From Cryptomeria japonica (taxonomy: Eukaryota; Streptophyta; Pinopsida; Cupressales; Cupressaceae), in NCBI RefSeq assembly GCF_030272615.1, contig NC_081409.1:875492594-875556593 (forward strand): a stretch of 64,000 bases of DNA, in the 5' to 3' direction. The notes beneath the pieces were generated by a model. The model searched no databases, was not told where the DNA came from, and saw only the letters and a list, made by a program, of their open reading frames with translations. This document shows, in pieces, positions 34,016 through 46,502 of this stretch. The position numbers were made by a program, and so were the translations under genes. Position 1 is the stretch's first letter. Each line of letters opens with the position of its first letter.

Positions 34016-35626
34016 GTAGTGGATTATTTATTATATAAATATGTTGTTGCATAAAATTGAGTAAAGAGTTGTATAAGAGTTTCTTTCAATTATCTAAATT
34101 AGAGTTGAGAGAACAATAAGTGAGAGGATGCAATACAAGTGCGTTTTAAACATCCTTTTTATTATGGAGAAGTGTGAACTTTATATACAAATATTGATGT
34201 TTTAATGAAATTTTATGTGATTAAAGAATTTCTTATGTTTATGTTGACCTTTATATGTTTTTCGTTGATATGCTAATAAAACTACATGATTATGATACTA
34301 CTTATGTTTATCTTTGTTTATCCTTGAAGTATGTGGATACAAATGTATGGTTATGATATGGTTACATATGAATGGTTTTGAGAAGTATGTCACCATAGTT
34401 TAGTAACTTAACATAGATTGAGGTCTTTTGTGGCATTTGCACCCAGATAGAGATTGCTCAAATGAGAGTTAATAATACTATTTGTGGATGGTCTTCTAAG
34501 TCTCACCCTATGGTCCTAAGGGAGTAAATATAATTTTAGTATATAAACAACATGTCAAGCTATTCAAAATATATCTACATGTTTTTAAGTGCGTAATATT
34601 TATCCTCTTTTATCATATTATTCTTAGGATTTTTTCATGTTAAAATAATAATGTTTAAAATTTCATTGTGGATAGAGTTTTCCAATCTATTGATTCTCTT
34701 AGGATATATTTTAAATTTTATATCACCCATGCACTAACATATTTATTATGAGTATACCTAAATTTATATTTAATTTGATTGTATAAATAGTCATTTTTAA
34801 ATGTGAATCCAATAGGATTAGAGATAAATATGTAAATTAAATTATTATCTTACAAAATTTGTAGATCACACATACAAAACTCTAAAGTATCAGAGGAATC
34901 AAAGATCTAATTTAGATGAGCATAGAGAAGAAATTAAGAAGGAAAATGGCAGGTATCTAGGTCACTGCCATTAGAAATAGAGAGTGAGGTTGAAGAAGAA
35001 AAAATTATCGAAGGGGAAATTCGCAGACTAGACCCACCAACATAACAAGTTCCCTTCTCGATAAAGATAAACTATACTAGACCTCTTCACCCCTCGACTC
35101 TTTGCTAAAATATTGGAGATATACAAGACAATGCCTCTCACCAACAAGCACACTATAGAACAAGCCTTGATCAGGTACATGGTAACAAAAAAGTATACAA
35201 CAAAAAAATTCATTTGAAACTTATTACCCCCTAGTAGCCATCCTAAGGGATCAAAGAGCGAGAGCACAATAAGAAGAAGAAAAATTAAAGGAGATAGTAA
35301 TACAAATCATTTCTCCAGATCTCACACCTCCATAGTTGACATGATTTTAGGAGAAGAAAAATACATAAATTTGGACCAAATAGAGGCTAGACAAATTTAT
35401 GTAAAATAAAATGGAGTTTATTCAATAAGTACAAATGGAGATTATGGAGGCCACCATCAAGGCCTACAATTAGTTGCGTGAAGAAGAGAGGAAGGAAAAT
35501 TTGAAATTAGCAATAACTTCTCCACCTCCTTGGATCGATATTGGGGTATTAACTTCTACAACATTGTCCTTTAACACCTCCACCATGGAGCATATTCAGA
35601 ACTTTTTGGCCTAGCAATAGCAACAA
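34016..35626. other. AT-rich unassigned DNA
   Basis: No gene recognised. 34880-35600 has a more balanced composition with broken protein-like frames leading into the ORF at 35627, perhaps a decayed gag. Confidence 0.35.
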
Positions 35627-36055
35627 TTGGAGGCTTCCACTCAAAGACTTCAAATTATGGTAGCCAACAATCAGGTAGATATTGGTAACATCTCCCCTCT
35701 CCACAAATTTCAATTAGGGGATATTTTACAACAATTAGCTCAAGAGGATGTTCGAAAAGAGCATGTGAAAACTATAGAGAATATTGAGGAAGTAATCAAA
35801 GACATTCATGATAAATATTTGCATGTCAAGGGGGACCCTTCTCAACCAATTCTGGTACACTTAAGGCTACTCATAGATAAACTCTTTCAAGATTCGACCC
35901 TACGAAGATATAACCCTAAACAAGAAGTGAAGCAGGAATATGGAAAGACAAAAGAGGACGAGGCAAGACATTGGTGCATCACTAATCAAACAATCTTGGA
36001 GGCACAACTTGCCACCACCACCACCACAAAGGTTGAGACAAATCAGTTGTACTAG
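35627..36055 (+). pseudogene. Unrecognised gag-like ORF fragment
   Basis: 142 codons reading STQRLQIMVANNQVDIGNIS, then a charged helical region (EDVRKEHVKTIENIEEVIKD) and a Thr-rich end. Upstream, the same direction continues past a TAG with a Gln-rich stretch. The helical, polar, cysteine-free composition would fit a retroelement gag or linker, but no family motif is visible. The first residue is not ATG-encoded. Confidence 0.3.
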
Positions 36056-38498
36056 TTTTTCCTATAATGGCTGAATATTTTACACCCCATAAAAATCTAG
36101 TTGGAGTAGTTGGGGGTAATAATTTGCAATTTTTTTAGAAATATGACAAATTTAAGGACATGTATGGGGTAGAATGGGTAAAAATAGAGGACCTTCATTA
36201 TTACTACCAACAAGACTAGGACTAGAAAGATAAAGCTTAAAGGAAATTTAGACAATTAATGGAGTTTGTCAACCTCTGGCTAGCCCATATTACCAATCTC
36301 ATTTAAGACTCATAGAACTTCTTCAAGAACATTTAGATGCCTAACTCACTCCTAGAGGCAAAAAATTGTTGGGAAATAAACAAGTTCAATACCAAAGATT
36401 GTGAAAATCAATCTCTATCCAAGAAACTAATCAAAAGATGAGATCCAAGGCTTGAATAACAACATCATGGAAATCTGAAACTTACATGCAAATCTGAAAA
36501 TTAAGTTGCCTTAATTGTGGAAAACCTATGATTAGATCCTTCTTTATGATGCCAAAAATCATCTTGTTAACCATGCTAAGTAATAAACCTATCTTATGTG
36601 AACTTATAACAACAATAAATAATGATATACACCAGCATAAGATGACAACAATAAGGCATAAATAAAAAATGTAACGCCCATAAATAAGACAAGATTTACA
36701 TTGAGGAACCCTTGTGGGAAAAACTCCAGTAAGAAGAAAGGACAAGCTCGTATTAACAATAATAAAAGTGCTTACAATACAATCACTGCCATTCTCCTAT
36801 TTGCCTCCACCATAACAACACCTATGTACATGTGAACAACCTCATCATGCCTCCCATGATTCTTCATTCCTTCAGAGAAAAATACATTCAACTATTCCAC
36901 ATTCTAATATATGTAAAATTTGCACCCAAAGGATGAATTTATAGAATGGTAAGAGCTTCAAAATCACCAATAAAGGTTCCCAAAGATGAATGTTTATTAC
37001 TCATGATCACAACTCTTGGAATGCCTTCATGAAACTTGAGAATGCAATGGTTTATCTTCTAATACCTTCCCTCCAACATGAACACCTATACTTGCAAGAT
37101 AAACATTACGTTAAATGTAATAAATGACTGGAAACCAAGAGACACCTATTGCCTCTTCCATACTCCCACTTGAAGAAGTCCATATGTCACCCTTTTCCCA
37201 CTTTCTTAAGTCATTAAATATTTTATTCTTGGCATCCATAAGTGTAGAAGACATTGTTATGTGTGTGTGCATGTGTTCACAACCCACTTTTACTATCACT
37301 AGTGTAACATATCATATGAATGTATTACAAACAATGGTGATAATTAAAAAATAAAAATTATTTTACCAATACATCTTAAGTGCCTTAGGACACTTTCCAA
37401 GGATGTTGGAACCATGTCATAGGATTAATCCCAACTTTCTTCCACTTGAAATCATGCATTATAAATACACCAGCAAGAATCACAAACAAGGGAAAACCAT
37501 CCCTTAGTCATCCATGTGCCATATGAATCTTCACCATGCTCTCATGCTCCAACATGAGACCTACAAAAGAAAGGATGACAAACACCATCAAGCAACAAAC
37601 TCTTCACATCCTCCAAAATGCCACTTATGGTTCAAGAAAAAAGGAACATTCCAAGGTGAACCATGATCTCAATCGTCACTAAAACATGCACCAATCTCTA
37701 TATGAACATAAGCATCATTTTCAAATGATAAAATATGCTTTAATTAACTACCTTGCTCATACCACCTGGAATAGAAACTACAACAAATTGCAATTCTCCC
37801 AAGCTAACCATACCTTAAACCAAGGTAAACCAACATAGATAATACTTTATGCTATCAACATACCAACTCTAAAACTGCAACCAGGTCCTTGTATATCCAA
37901 CCTCCTATCTCAAAGAAATATACCCATGCACAAATTACTATAGACAAGGTTAGATAACAAAGTCTACATCACTATTGAAATAATATTGTGGATATAGACA
38001 ACCCACATTCAAGTCATCCCACTACAATCACTAGGTACAAATTGTATAACTTATAGATCCAAAACCAATGAAACATGAAAACTCATTATCACATCAATAA
38101 TCATCAAACCAAGATATCATATAGGATAAATAGACATTTATCCAAAAAATACCATTGCACGAGTAATGCCAAATTTGAAAAAGATCAAAGCATATGAAGT
38201 TTATCTATAATACTTCACATAGAAGATGTGGCTAAATCCTTTATCACATGGTTTCAAGGAAACATAGATGACCTATAAATCCCACAACCAACACAAGGTA
38301 CAATAACTCCCTCACCATAAATCTCCATCACTCTCCCAAGTTCTCTACACCAAACCATGTGTATACAAACATCTAGGAAGAAAAACAAGACTAAAGAGAG
38401 AACCTGGAAATCAAACCATATCCTTGTCCCATGCCAACATGTAGCAAGTTGTGTAATGTAAGATCTCCTTCATCATTCCCATACTAAAAGGATATCAA
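36056..38498. other. Unassigned DNA, possible decayed LTR on the - strand
   Basis: No gene recognised. TTGAGGAACCCTTGTGGGAAAAACTCC-type sequence at 36698-36725 resembles the reverse complement of the GGTTTTTCCC LTR box of the copia families, suggesting a very old LTR around 36500-36800. Confidence 0.3.
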
Positions 38499-38732
38499 CA
38501 AACTCTACACCGACACCGACACTGACATCGGCAGGATATAAGATTTATTTGGTCATCGACAAATTCAGGCCGACATGGTATGATAAAGGATATTGATATT
38601 GAAGGTCGACACATCTTGGATTTGATATAGGTAACTTGTTTAATGCTTATTCATTTATATTATAATGCCGACATATATTATGTAACTGTATATATCCTTG
38701 TAAGCCAACATAAGGCATAAATTTGTATAGGG

Positions 38733-38740
38733 TATATATA
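38733..38740 (+). promoter_or_regulatory. TATA box in LTR F
   Basis: TATATATA in GGGTATATATAGG, 286 bases before the leader hairpin. Confidence 0.6.
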
Positions 38741-39018
38741 GGATATGCATAGATAGAAATATTAATGGATGGATAAGGTTATGGATGTAATGTAATGCGA
38801 AATATATTAGAGAGACTATGTATGTGAGGAATCTATTGTAAGGGTTATTCTGGTACAAAGGTTTTAACCGGAACAGGCAAAGCTTAAACCAGAACTGTAT
38901 TCTGGCATAGGAGATGCTATACTAAGTAGTTCACTATTCTCTGGATTGTAGTTTGGATTATTATGTAGTCAGTGAGATTCCTTTTGTGATGAACAGTGTG
39001 CTCTAAGTTGTAAGCCTT

Positions 39019-39032
39019 CCTGCAAGTGCAGG
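39019..39032 (+). other. Leader hairpin in LTR F (5' copy)
   Basis: CCTGCAAGTGCAGG, 6-bp stem. In the 3' LTR (44911-44924) one C-to-T change leaves a G-U pair. Confidence 0.6.
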
Positions 39033-39308
39033 CCCCAACATATATTGCAATATCTCTTCATATGGCCAATGAATTGATATTGTGGGTCACAAATCCCACC
39101 GTGGTTTTTCCTCATTGAGGTTTTCCATGCACAATATGCGTGTTATGGTTCTCATTTATATGTTTGGCTTATTGGTTGCATTACTTCTTTCAATTGTGTT
39201 TATACCGGTATACCAGTTGGTGTATGTATGTTTTGTTAAAGCTAAAATCCTTTATTCTGGTATAACACTGATTCACCCCCCCTCTCAGTGTTATTGGTTT
39301 CCAACAAT

Positions 39309-39321
39309 TGGTATCAGAGCC
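39309..39321 (+). other. Primer-binding site of element F
   Basis: TGGTATCAGAGCC, the exact initiator tRNA-Met type PBS, two bases after the LTR end. Confidence 0.92.
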
Positions 39322-39380
39322 TTGTGCCTTAGAGGAAGTTTAACATCTTGAGGAAGATCCTGAAACCAAAATCATTGAAT

Positions 39381-40386
39381 ATGGCTTTGGAGAAACAACT
39401 TAAGGTGGCACTTGAAGATTATGATGTTGAAAGATTCAAGAACTTAAAGTTACAAGATGAGTTGAATTCTGCTAAAGAATTTATTCTTGTCCTACAAGAG
39501 ATATTTTCATATGTTCAAGCTAGGAGGAAGGAACTTTTGCATAATCAAGATGACGAAGATGCACTTAAGGAACAATATCAGAAATTAAGTCAGGAGAACA
39601 TGGTTATGAAGAATGAAATGCAAACTATGACTATGAGATTATCCAAGGATATTGAGGACAGAAAGAAAAAGGAAGAAAATCTTGTTGTATCCTTGAAGAA
39701 AAAATTTGAAGAATGTGGTAGGTTGACTCATGAAAATAAGATATTAAGGTCTAATTTGGTACAATCCTGGAGAAATGAGCAAGAGGTTGAGAGACAAATG
39801 ACAGTAATAAGAGATGATTTAACAACTACAAGTGAGTACAAAGAAAAATTCAAGATCAGCTCAACACAACTTGATGAGTTACTGAAGAGACAAAGGCAGA
39901 TTGGAGATTCCAGTGGACCTGGATTTGAGCAAGGACAAAGTTTCAGCACTGTTGATGAAGATCAAAACCATAAGACATCGGTAAGGAAATTCAATTCTTA
40001 TAAATTCAATGGTAGATGTTTTGTTTGCAATAGATTTGGTCACATGACTAGGCAATGTAGAAATAGAGCAAATCAGAATCTCGATTCTGCTCCCAGTAAA
40101 TGTTCTAAATGCAATAAAATTGGTCATAAAACAAAAGATTGCAGAATGAATGTAAAATACTATGCTTGTGGAAAATTTGGACATATGGATAATTAGTGCA
40201 GGTCAAGTAATTTCACTGGTTTTAGCAAGGCAATTCAAAAGAACAATGTTACATGTTATGCATGCAATGAAGTTAGACATATTGCTAAGTTCTGTAGAAG
40301 CAAAAATCCACTAGTTGGCAATGGAGGAATAAATGAAAAAGTCAAAGAGAAGGTTAATGAAATTCAACAAGATCATACTCAAAGAT
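39381..40386 (+). pseudogene. Element F gag-like ORF: coiled coil plus zinc knuckles
   Basis: An ATG at 39381 starts MALEKQLKVALEDYD. About 180 residues of heptad-like charged helix follow (39400-39900), then knuckles CFVCNRFGHMTRQC, CSKCNKIGHKTKDC, YYACGKFGHMDN(stop)C and CYACNEVRHIAKFC. The third knuckle has Tyr for the first Cys, as element B has Phe. The TAG at 40195 stands where element B has Gln (SNQC). A second TAG lies near 40387. It probably binds and packages element RNA (family knowledge for CCHC gag); it lacks the UBN2 capsid domain seen in A and H. Confidence 0.82.
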
Positions 40387-40863
40387 AGGCCAGAAAGACT
40401 GAAGAGAAATCATCAAATGGGAATGTCCTTGTTACTTATCCGACAGAAGAGGTTGCTCCTGCACTGACAGTGAGCTCATTCGGTAACTAAGGTAGATGCC
40501 TTAGGGGTAGGAAAATTTCATGTAGGATGATGCATATAACCCTAGAGGAGATTCTGGAAGATGTTCCAGATATTGGAAAGGATTATCCGATATTGATATA
40601 TTCAAAGAGAGATTTCGTATCATTCACTGGCAGTCATTTATGTCAACAAAAAATTAGGGTTTTCTCGATAAATAAAAGGCCGATTACACTTCATTATTAA
40701 TCACACAACATTTAGAGCAATTTCGGAGCAATTCAGGGCGACAGTGCAATCATAAACTATTCAGAGGCGATTAGGTTTTATCTTGGACGATCACACCAAC
40801 TTCTGAAAGGATTTGATAAGAGGTTTTTCACTATCAAAGTTCTACAGGTATTTTTCTTGAATC
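40387..40863 (+). other. Element F spacer between gag and ORF2
   Basis: About 480 bp without a recognised ORF. It ends just before the ORF2 ATG. ORF2 may need its own initiation or splicing; the sequence does not show which. Confidence 0.4.
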
Positions 40864-43800
40864 ATGGAATCGAGATCATCTTCTACTCCTATTTTTATTG
40901 CAAATCCAACTGTAGTAGAAATTAAGGACCGCCCCAGGTGAATTTTCAAACCGTATCCACATGTGGCTACTAAGGAAGATTCGGTTGGAGCATTTTCTCG
41001 TGTCCTAGAGGGAGTGGTATATGCAAAAGATGTTAGGGCTTATATTCATTGTCATATAGAGGACTTAGGCACTTCAAAAATCAAGGGGATGTATATGAAT
41101 CAACTCATGAGAGAATCTAGTAAAATCAAACCGGCATATAAACATATCGAAGATCTAGGGTTCACAGATATTCTGGATATTCCAAAATTTAAGGATGAGA
41201 TTGTCAGATATGTACTAAGAAGAGTACATGGGGAATTCATATGGCTGGACTGACCCTATAAGATCACTAAGGAATCCTTTCAGGCAATTACTGGTTTATC
41301 GTGAACAGGGCAACATCCAAATAAGAAAGTATCAAATGACTTAGTAAGGAAGATCACCGGTGCTACATCAGACAATAGATCAATGAAGGTGAATACTATC
41401 ACTAACACCGACATCAAATTTGGTAGCATCATCATAGGTTACAAGGTAACTCAGTCTAACCGACTGAATTCAGTTTCCAGTTCGTGTATTTTGGTCGCTT
41501 ACAGAATGATGAGAGAAAATATCGAGTTATATCTCTGTGACTGGATGCTTGAGGAGTTATTGATCAATTTAGGAAAGATTAAAGGTGAGAAGAAGGGCAC
41601 CTTCCAGTATGGAAATATGTTAGTGTGCTTAATGTTATACTTTTGAAATGATACCCCTAGTTCTGGAAGAAAGCAATGGGCTTTTGACATACCAGTAGGA
41701 AGATAGCTTAAGCAATCAATTTCTGCATTGGGAAGTCTTAGAGATGACAAGGTATGGGGTTACTTCAAGGCTTTTGGGAAATCTATGAGGTCTACAATAA
41801 GGATACTTGAGCAAATTGTAGAGAAATACTCTATCAACATTTGTTTCATGGTTAAGAAGGATGTGACTCTCATGGAGGCAGTTAAGTCCCAAAAGATTTG
41901 GATAGAGGAAATGGGATATGATGTGGATGCATTAACCCTTGATGCTTATGCAAAAATTCTAATAGATGTAGAAATAGATGAAGCAGAAAAACCTTGTGGA
42001 ACAACACAACAAAATGCTTTTGAGGTTGAAACTGAGTTCAACCGGAAGAAGAGAGAAAAACAAGAAGGTAAGGCAAGCAAGTTTGTACAAAAGGTTTCTA
42101 AGGATATTAAGGCACTCATTGATGCTATCCTGGAGAAAGGGAGAAAGAGGAAGGATTCAATAGTTCACATTGAACTTGTGGCTGTAGATTTTGAGATTGA
42201 TGATGAGATACCTTTAGCTTTCAAAAGGGTTGTAAGGAAGAAACTAGAAGAATCTAAAGTGGAACCAAGGAGACAACTGATTAGGAAAGTCACAATCAAA
42301 GTACCGACACAGAAGAAGGAACCCAAGGCTACACTATCAGTTGCATCTGGTACTGACAGAAGGAAAGTGTCACTAGAGATTGGTAATGTAATAATTATTC
42401 TGCCTAAGACTTGTGCTGAAATTGTAGATAAAATAACTAAGGATGGGATGATGAATAATGTTAAGTCTTATTATGATACATTTATAGTTAATGAGCATAG
42501 AGAGGTAGAGGAAGAAATTCTTCTATATTTAGACATCTATAAGAAAGCATTAATTGAAATAGAAAATCAAATACCGACAGAGCTATACAACATATTAGAT
42601 GCTAGAAGGTTATTTGCAATGCAAGAAGACAAACACATTAAGATACAAGAACTCTTAGCTATATGTGTTACTATAAGTCCAGATGAGATGGAGAAGACAA
42701 TTGAGGCTGTAGATAGGAAAGTATTTAACAACAAACATAGAATGAAACCTAATGTTAGGAAGGATGAATGAGATAATAAAGGAAACACAGAAGGATTGGA
42801 TAAATTTTTTGGGAGAGCATAGATGATTCTTCACTTCACCAGAGATAAAGACTGATACTGTAGATATATTGGTTGAGAGGAAAGGTGAAGGAATTATGGA
42901 TACACCACCCTTAGTTTTGAAGAATATCAAGATAGTGGAAATTGAGTCAAATGCACAGACAAATACAGAGACACCAGTTAATGCACAAAACATTGTACAA
43001 GATATTAATATTGAGGACACTTGTCTTCCTAATACTAATGTATAGGTTGAGGATATTGTTCCTAGAGAGGAACCAACAATTGCACAGACTGCACCAAGTG
43101 GCGAAGCCACCGGTGCAAGTAAGGAGGTAATAAAGGATAAATCACCAGAGAAAATAGGGGAATCTGGTAGGGAACCAGTTGCTGACACATCATTTTTGAC
43201 AATTGCCACTTCTCTAGTGAAAAATAAAAACATCACAGAGATGAGTCCCACAAAACTGATGATGATGGCTGCTCAGAAACTGATGAAGGAAGGAAACACA
43301 AACAAAGGGATTATAGATCAATCCATAACTGTTTTGCACATATTGGTCCCAAAATGTAAGACTGAGAATGAAGTGAGCCCTTCCGGTAAGCTTAAGACAA
43401 TAACATAACATGTCTCTAAATATTTTCAATCATTACAACAAATCTCTAACCGTCTAGCACTTGATAAATTCACTTTGGCTAAAAAAGATGCTTTTCCTCA
43501 AATCATTGACAGAGAGAAGAAAAAGATTGAGGAGAAGTTAATTTTGATAGAAAATTCTTTGAAACAAAGTACTAATATATACAAGGTATGTTGCAATATA
43601 GAGATTCTAACAACAAAAGTGGATGAAAAGATAAAAGAGATACATGACAAAATTGCTAATATTACTAACTCTTTTGATGGATTAATTTCACTGACCACAT
43701 CTATAGATGGACAAATTTTAACTTTGGAGAATCAAATTTTTGCTCTTGAAAAAGAAAGAGATAAGATTATTCGGAGAGCCAGAAGTCTCAGAGGTTTGGT

Positions 43801-44018
43801 GAGTCCAAGATTGGATTTACTTGGTGCTCATAAAGAGGGAATGCATGGATATACTTGGTAAGTCCACACCAGTAGAAGTTAATGAGAAAGAATCACTTGC
43901 ATATTTACTAAGTGGACTTGTATCTATCTCCGGCACACTCAAAACCAGTTGGGATACTTATGTGGAGTTGTTAGAGAAAGCTTACCCGAAAATCTTGAAA
44001 TTGGTCAAGCTCCGGTAA
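40864..44018 (+). pseudogene. Element F ORF2 (unknown ~1,050-codon protein)
   Basis: I do not recognise the family. ATG at 40864 (MESRSSSTPIFIANPT). One frame runs 40864-42771 with five stops (40939, 41251, 41302, 41644, 41704) and no frameshift; a frameshift near 42765 and one near 43860 follow. N-terminal blocks shared with element B are RRVHGEFIWLD, YKITKES, NRLNSVS, KGTFQYGNMLVCLMLY and EEMGYDVDA. The middle is basic and charged (RKKREKQ; KVPTQKKEPK). The C-terminal 150 codons (43470-43860) are heptad-rich, a probable coiled coil. No membrane segment, zinc ligand set or polymerase motif is seen. The position before the 3' PPT recalls the env-like ORF of Sireviruses, but similarity is not shown. 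Confidence 0.75.
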
Positions 44019-44096
44019 GACATTTTTTTTTGGGAGATATTCAGTGTACAATTATCATTCTTTGATATTTCTTCTTACAATTTTTGGGCATTGATG

Positions 44097-44293
44097 TCAA
44101 AGGGGGAGTAGTATATATGTGAAAAAGAATGAAGGGTTGCATACATTAGAGGGAGTTACAAAGTTCTTGGAATTTTGGAGTATTCAAGGATTTTGCATAT
44201 TCATCTCAGGGGGAGCAAGGCAGGATGAAACCAATAGTTGAAACCGTGAACATTTTTCACATGAGTGTTGGCATCAATGCCAAAGGGGCAGAT
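44097..44293 (+). other. Element F polypurine tract array
   Basis: Tracts near 44099 (AAAGGGGGAGTAG), 44150 (GAGGGAG), 44207 (GGGGGAG) and 44282 (AAAGGGGCAGAT). The last abuts the 3' LTR and carries a G-to-C change. Confidence 0.75.
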
Positions 44294-44910
44294 TGTTGGC
44301 AATTGACACTCTACTAGTTAAGTTTCATTATGTTGTCATTGATGGCAACATGGTTTTTGGGTTCAGGCTTCATATGGTATATCGAGAGGCACTTCACAAA
44401 CTCTACACTGACACCAACACCGACAAGATAGAAGATTTATTTGGTCAATGACAAATGCAGACCGACATGGTATGATAAAGGATATTGGTATTGAAGGCCG
44501 ACACATCTTGGATCCAACATCGACAACTTGTTTAATGCTTATTCATTTATATTATAAGGCCGACATATATTATGTAATTGTATATATCCTTGTAAGCTGA
44601 CATAAGGCATAAATTTGTATAGGGTATATATAGGATATGCATAGATAGAAATATTAATGGATGGATAAGGTTATGGATGTAATGTAATGCAAAATATATC
44701 AGAGAGACTATGTATGTGAGGAATTCATTGTAAGGGTTATTTTGGTACTGAGGTTCTAACCCGAACAAACAAAGCTTAAACTGGAGTTGTATTCTAGCAT
44801 AGGAGATGCTATACTAAGCAGTTCACTATTCTCCGAATTGTAGTCTGGATTATTATGTAGTTAGTGAGACTCCTTTTGTGATGAGCAGTGTGCTCTAGGT
44901 TGTAAGCCTT

Positions 44911-44924
44911 CCTGCAAGTGTAGG
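44911..44924 (+). other. Leader hairpin in LTR F (3' copy)
   Basis: CCTGCAAGTGTAGG; the stem of 39019 with one G-U pair. Confidence 0.5.
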
Positions 44925-44978
44925 CCCCAACATATATTGTAATATCTCTTCATATGGCCAATGAATTGATATTGTGGG

Positions 44979-46502
44979 TGATGAATAATGATGAATCAGT
45001 TAGTACCAAACCGATACTAAGAGGGGGGGTGAATCAATACAGACAAAATTTTTACCTGAACCAGTTTGACTGCAAGGACTACACTTCACTGGTAAATAGT
45101 AACACTGGTCTAAATTAGGGCACTACTGGTAAAACACAATGAGAGTATGAAAGACATAAACCGGTAAACACTTAGATCTCTACACTATCTAATATCTCAT
45201 TTCCACTTCACCCGTATGCATAAACAAGAAATATATCATCAGAAATACAATGACTTCCAGTTCAACATGCTTTACCACTTGACAGAGAATATTAAAGCAT
45301 CACATGAAAAGCATCACACATGACACACTGATTTTTCACGTGGAAACCCAACCGGGAAAAACCACAGTGGGGATGAATACCCACAAGCTGTTCTTTGAAC
45401 TCTTTTGAAGTCCGCTCTATTAGGAGCCTAGTCCGGTTAAAGAATTTTACAATAGGTTCTGCTAGGAACCGATCCTGCTAGGGATCACTTGGTTAAGGGA
45501 TGGCTAAATACCCGGTTAAAGGTTAGAACCCTTTTAAAGGTTACCTCGCAAGAGGATTTGAAGAACTCATTGAATTGAGTCACCCTGTTAAAGGATTTAC
45601 ACAAAAACCTGTTAAAGCTACCTGGTTAAGGGATTTTTTGACTGCTGAAATGGTTAGAAGTCAATAGGTAATACACTGATCTGATAACAACACTCAATGC
45701 CAAGGCAGATCCACTTTAGCTCCTTTGATTCTGCAATCACACTCTGCAGGTATCACCACACTTCTTTGGTCTGGCAAGAATCAAGTATCTCTTCACTTGG
45801 ATACACACATAACATTTGCCAACAACTTCAAAATGAAAAACATCATCAACCTTATAGGAAATAGATAGGTCGGCAGCATAAACCTTAAACCCTAAATATT
45901 TTAGGTTTATCAATTCAATTGGTTCAATCCCGACCGTTAATCATACTGCATTGAATACAACATTCTTGAACAGATCTCAAGATATTCTCCAATGTTCATT
46001 CTTTTCCACTTCAGGAAGTTGATAATCCATCACGCACTCTCCACCATTTACAGAGACTTCACACATTCTTGAGGTAGATAGGATCAATCTCCATGCAAGA
46101 TCCTCAAGGAAATCCTTCACATGCACAAGGCTGACGTGGCAAAACTATCTGATCTTCATTATAATGCTAACTCATCACAAGATGTCATCAGTTGAATCAC
46201 ATAGGCTTGGAATGCATCAACTGGAAACCCTTAAGTTGAGACTACCAACTGGTAGTCATGCCAAGTGAAACCCCGATACAAAAACTCCCATATACCGGTT
46301 CTCATTCCAACATACTGCTTCACTTTTTCACATATACAGGTTCACAATATCATATCGGTTCTCACATATACCGGTTCACAATATCATACCGATTCTCTTG
46401 CCAGTTTGCTTACTTCAATATACTAGTTCACACTTCAGCATATTGACATCAATGACAACATACAATATCATCATGTCATCAAGCTCTTCACATATGCCAA
46501 CA
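44979..46502 (-). repeat. Solo LTR J (1.5 kb) inserted in the 3' LTR of element F
   Basis: On the - strand it begins TGTTGGCATATGTGAAG and ends CATTATTCATCA. It is flanked by a perfect 5-bp TSD GTGGG (44974-44978 and 46503-46507). It holds the reverse complement of GATTCACCCCCCCTCTTAG near 45020 and the GGTTTTTCCC box near 45355. Seven GGTTAA(A/G)GG-like words lie at 45430-45640, and a 34-bp tandem pair with ATACCGGTTC words at 46328-46395. No internal region is present. Confidence 0.92.
46328..46395. repeat. 34-bp tandem pair with CCGGTT motif
   Basis: Copies start TCACATATACAGGTTCAC (46328) and TCACATATACCGGTTCAC (46362), both followed by AATATCATA. Confidence 0.8.

Larger units (their letters stand above)
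38499..39306 (+). repeat. 5' LTR of element F, 5'-truncated
   Basis: Similarity to the 3' LTR starts at ACAAACTCTACAC (38499, against 44398) and runs to GGTTTCCAACA at 39306. The TGTTGGCAATTGACAC start present at 44294 is missing. Confidence 0.88.

Noticed and set aside
38499-44293. Element F as a simple internal deletion of a copia element like A
   Set aside because: Its gag is unlike A gag (no UBN2 domain, extended coiled coil, four knuckles), ORF2 has no counterpart in A, and B has the same layout. A shared ancestral deletion is not excluded.
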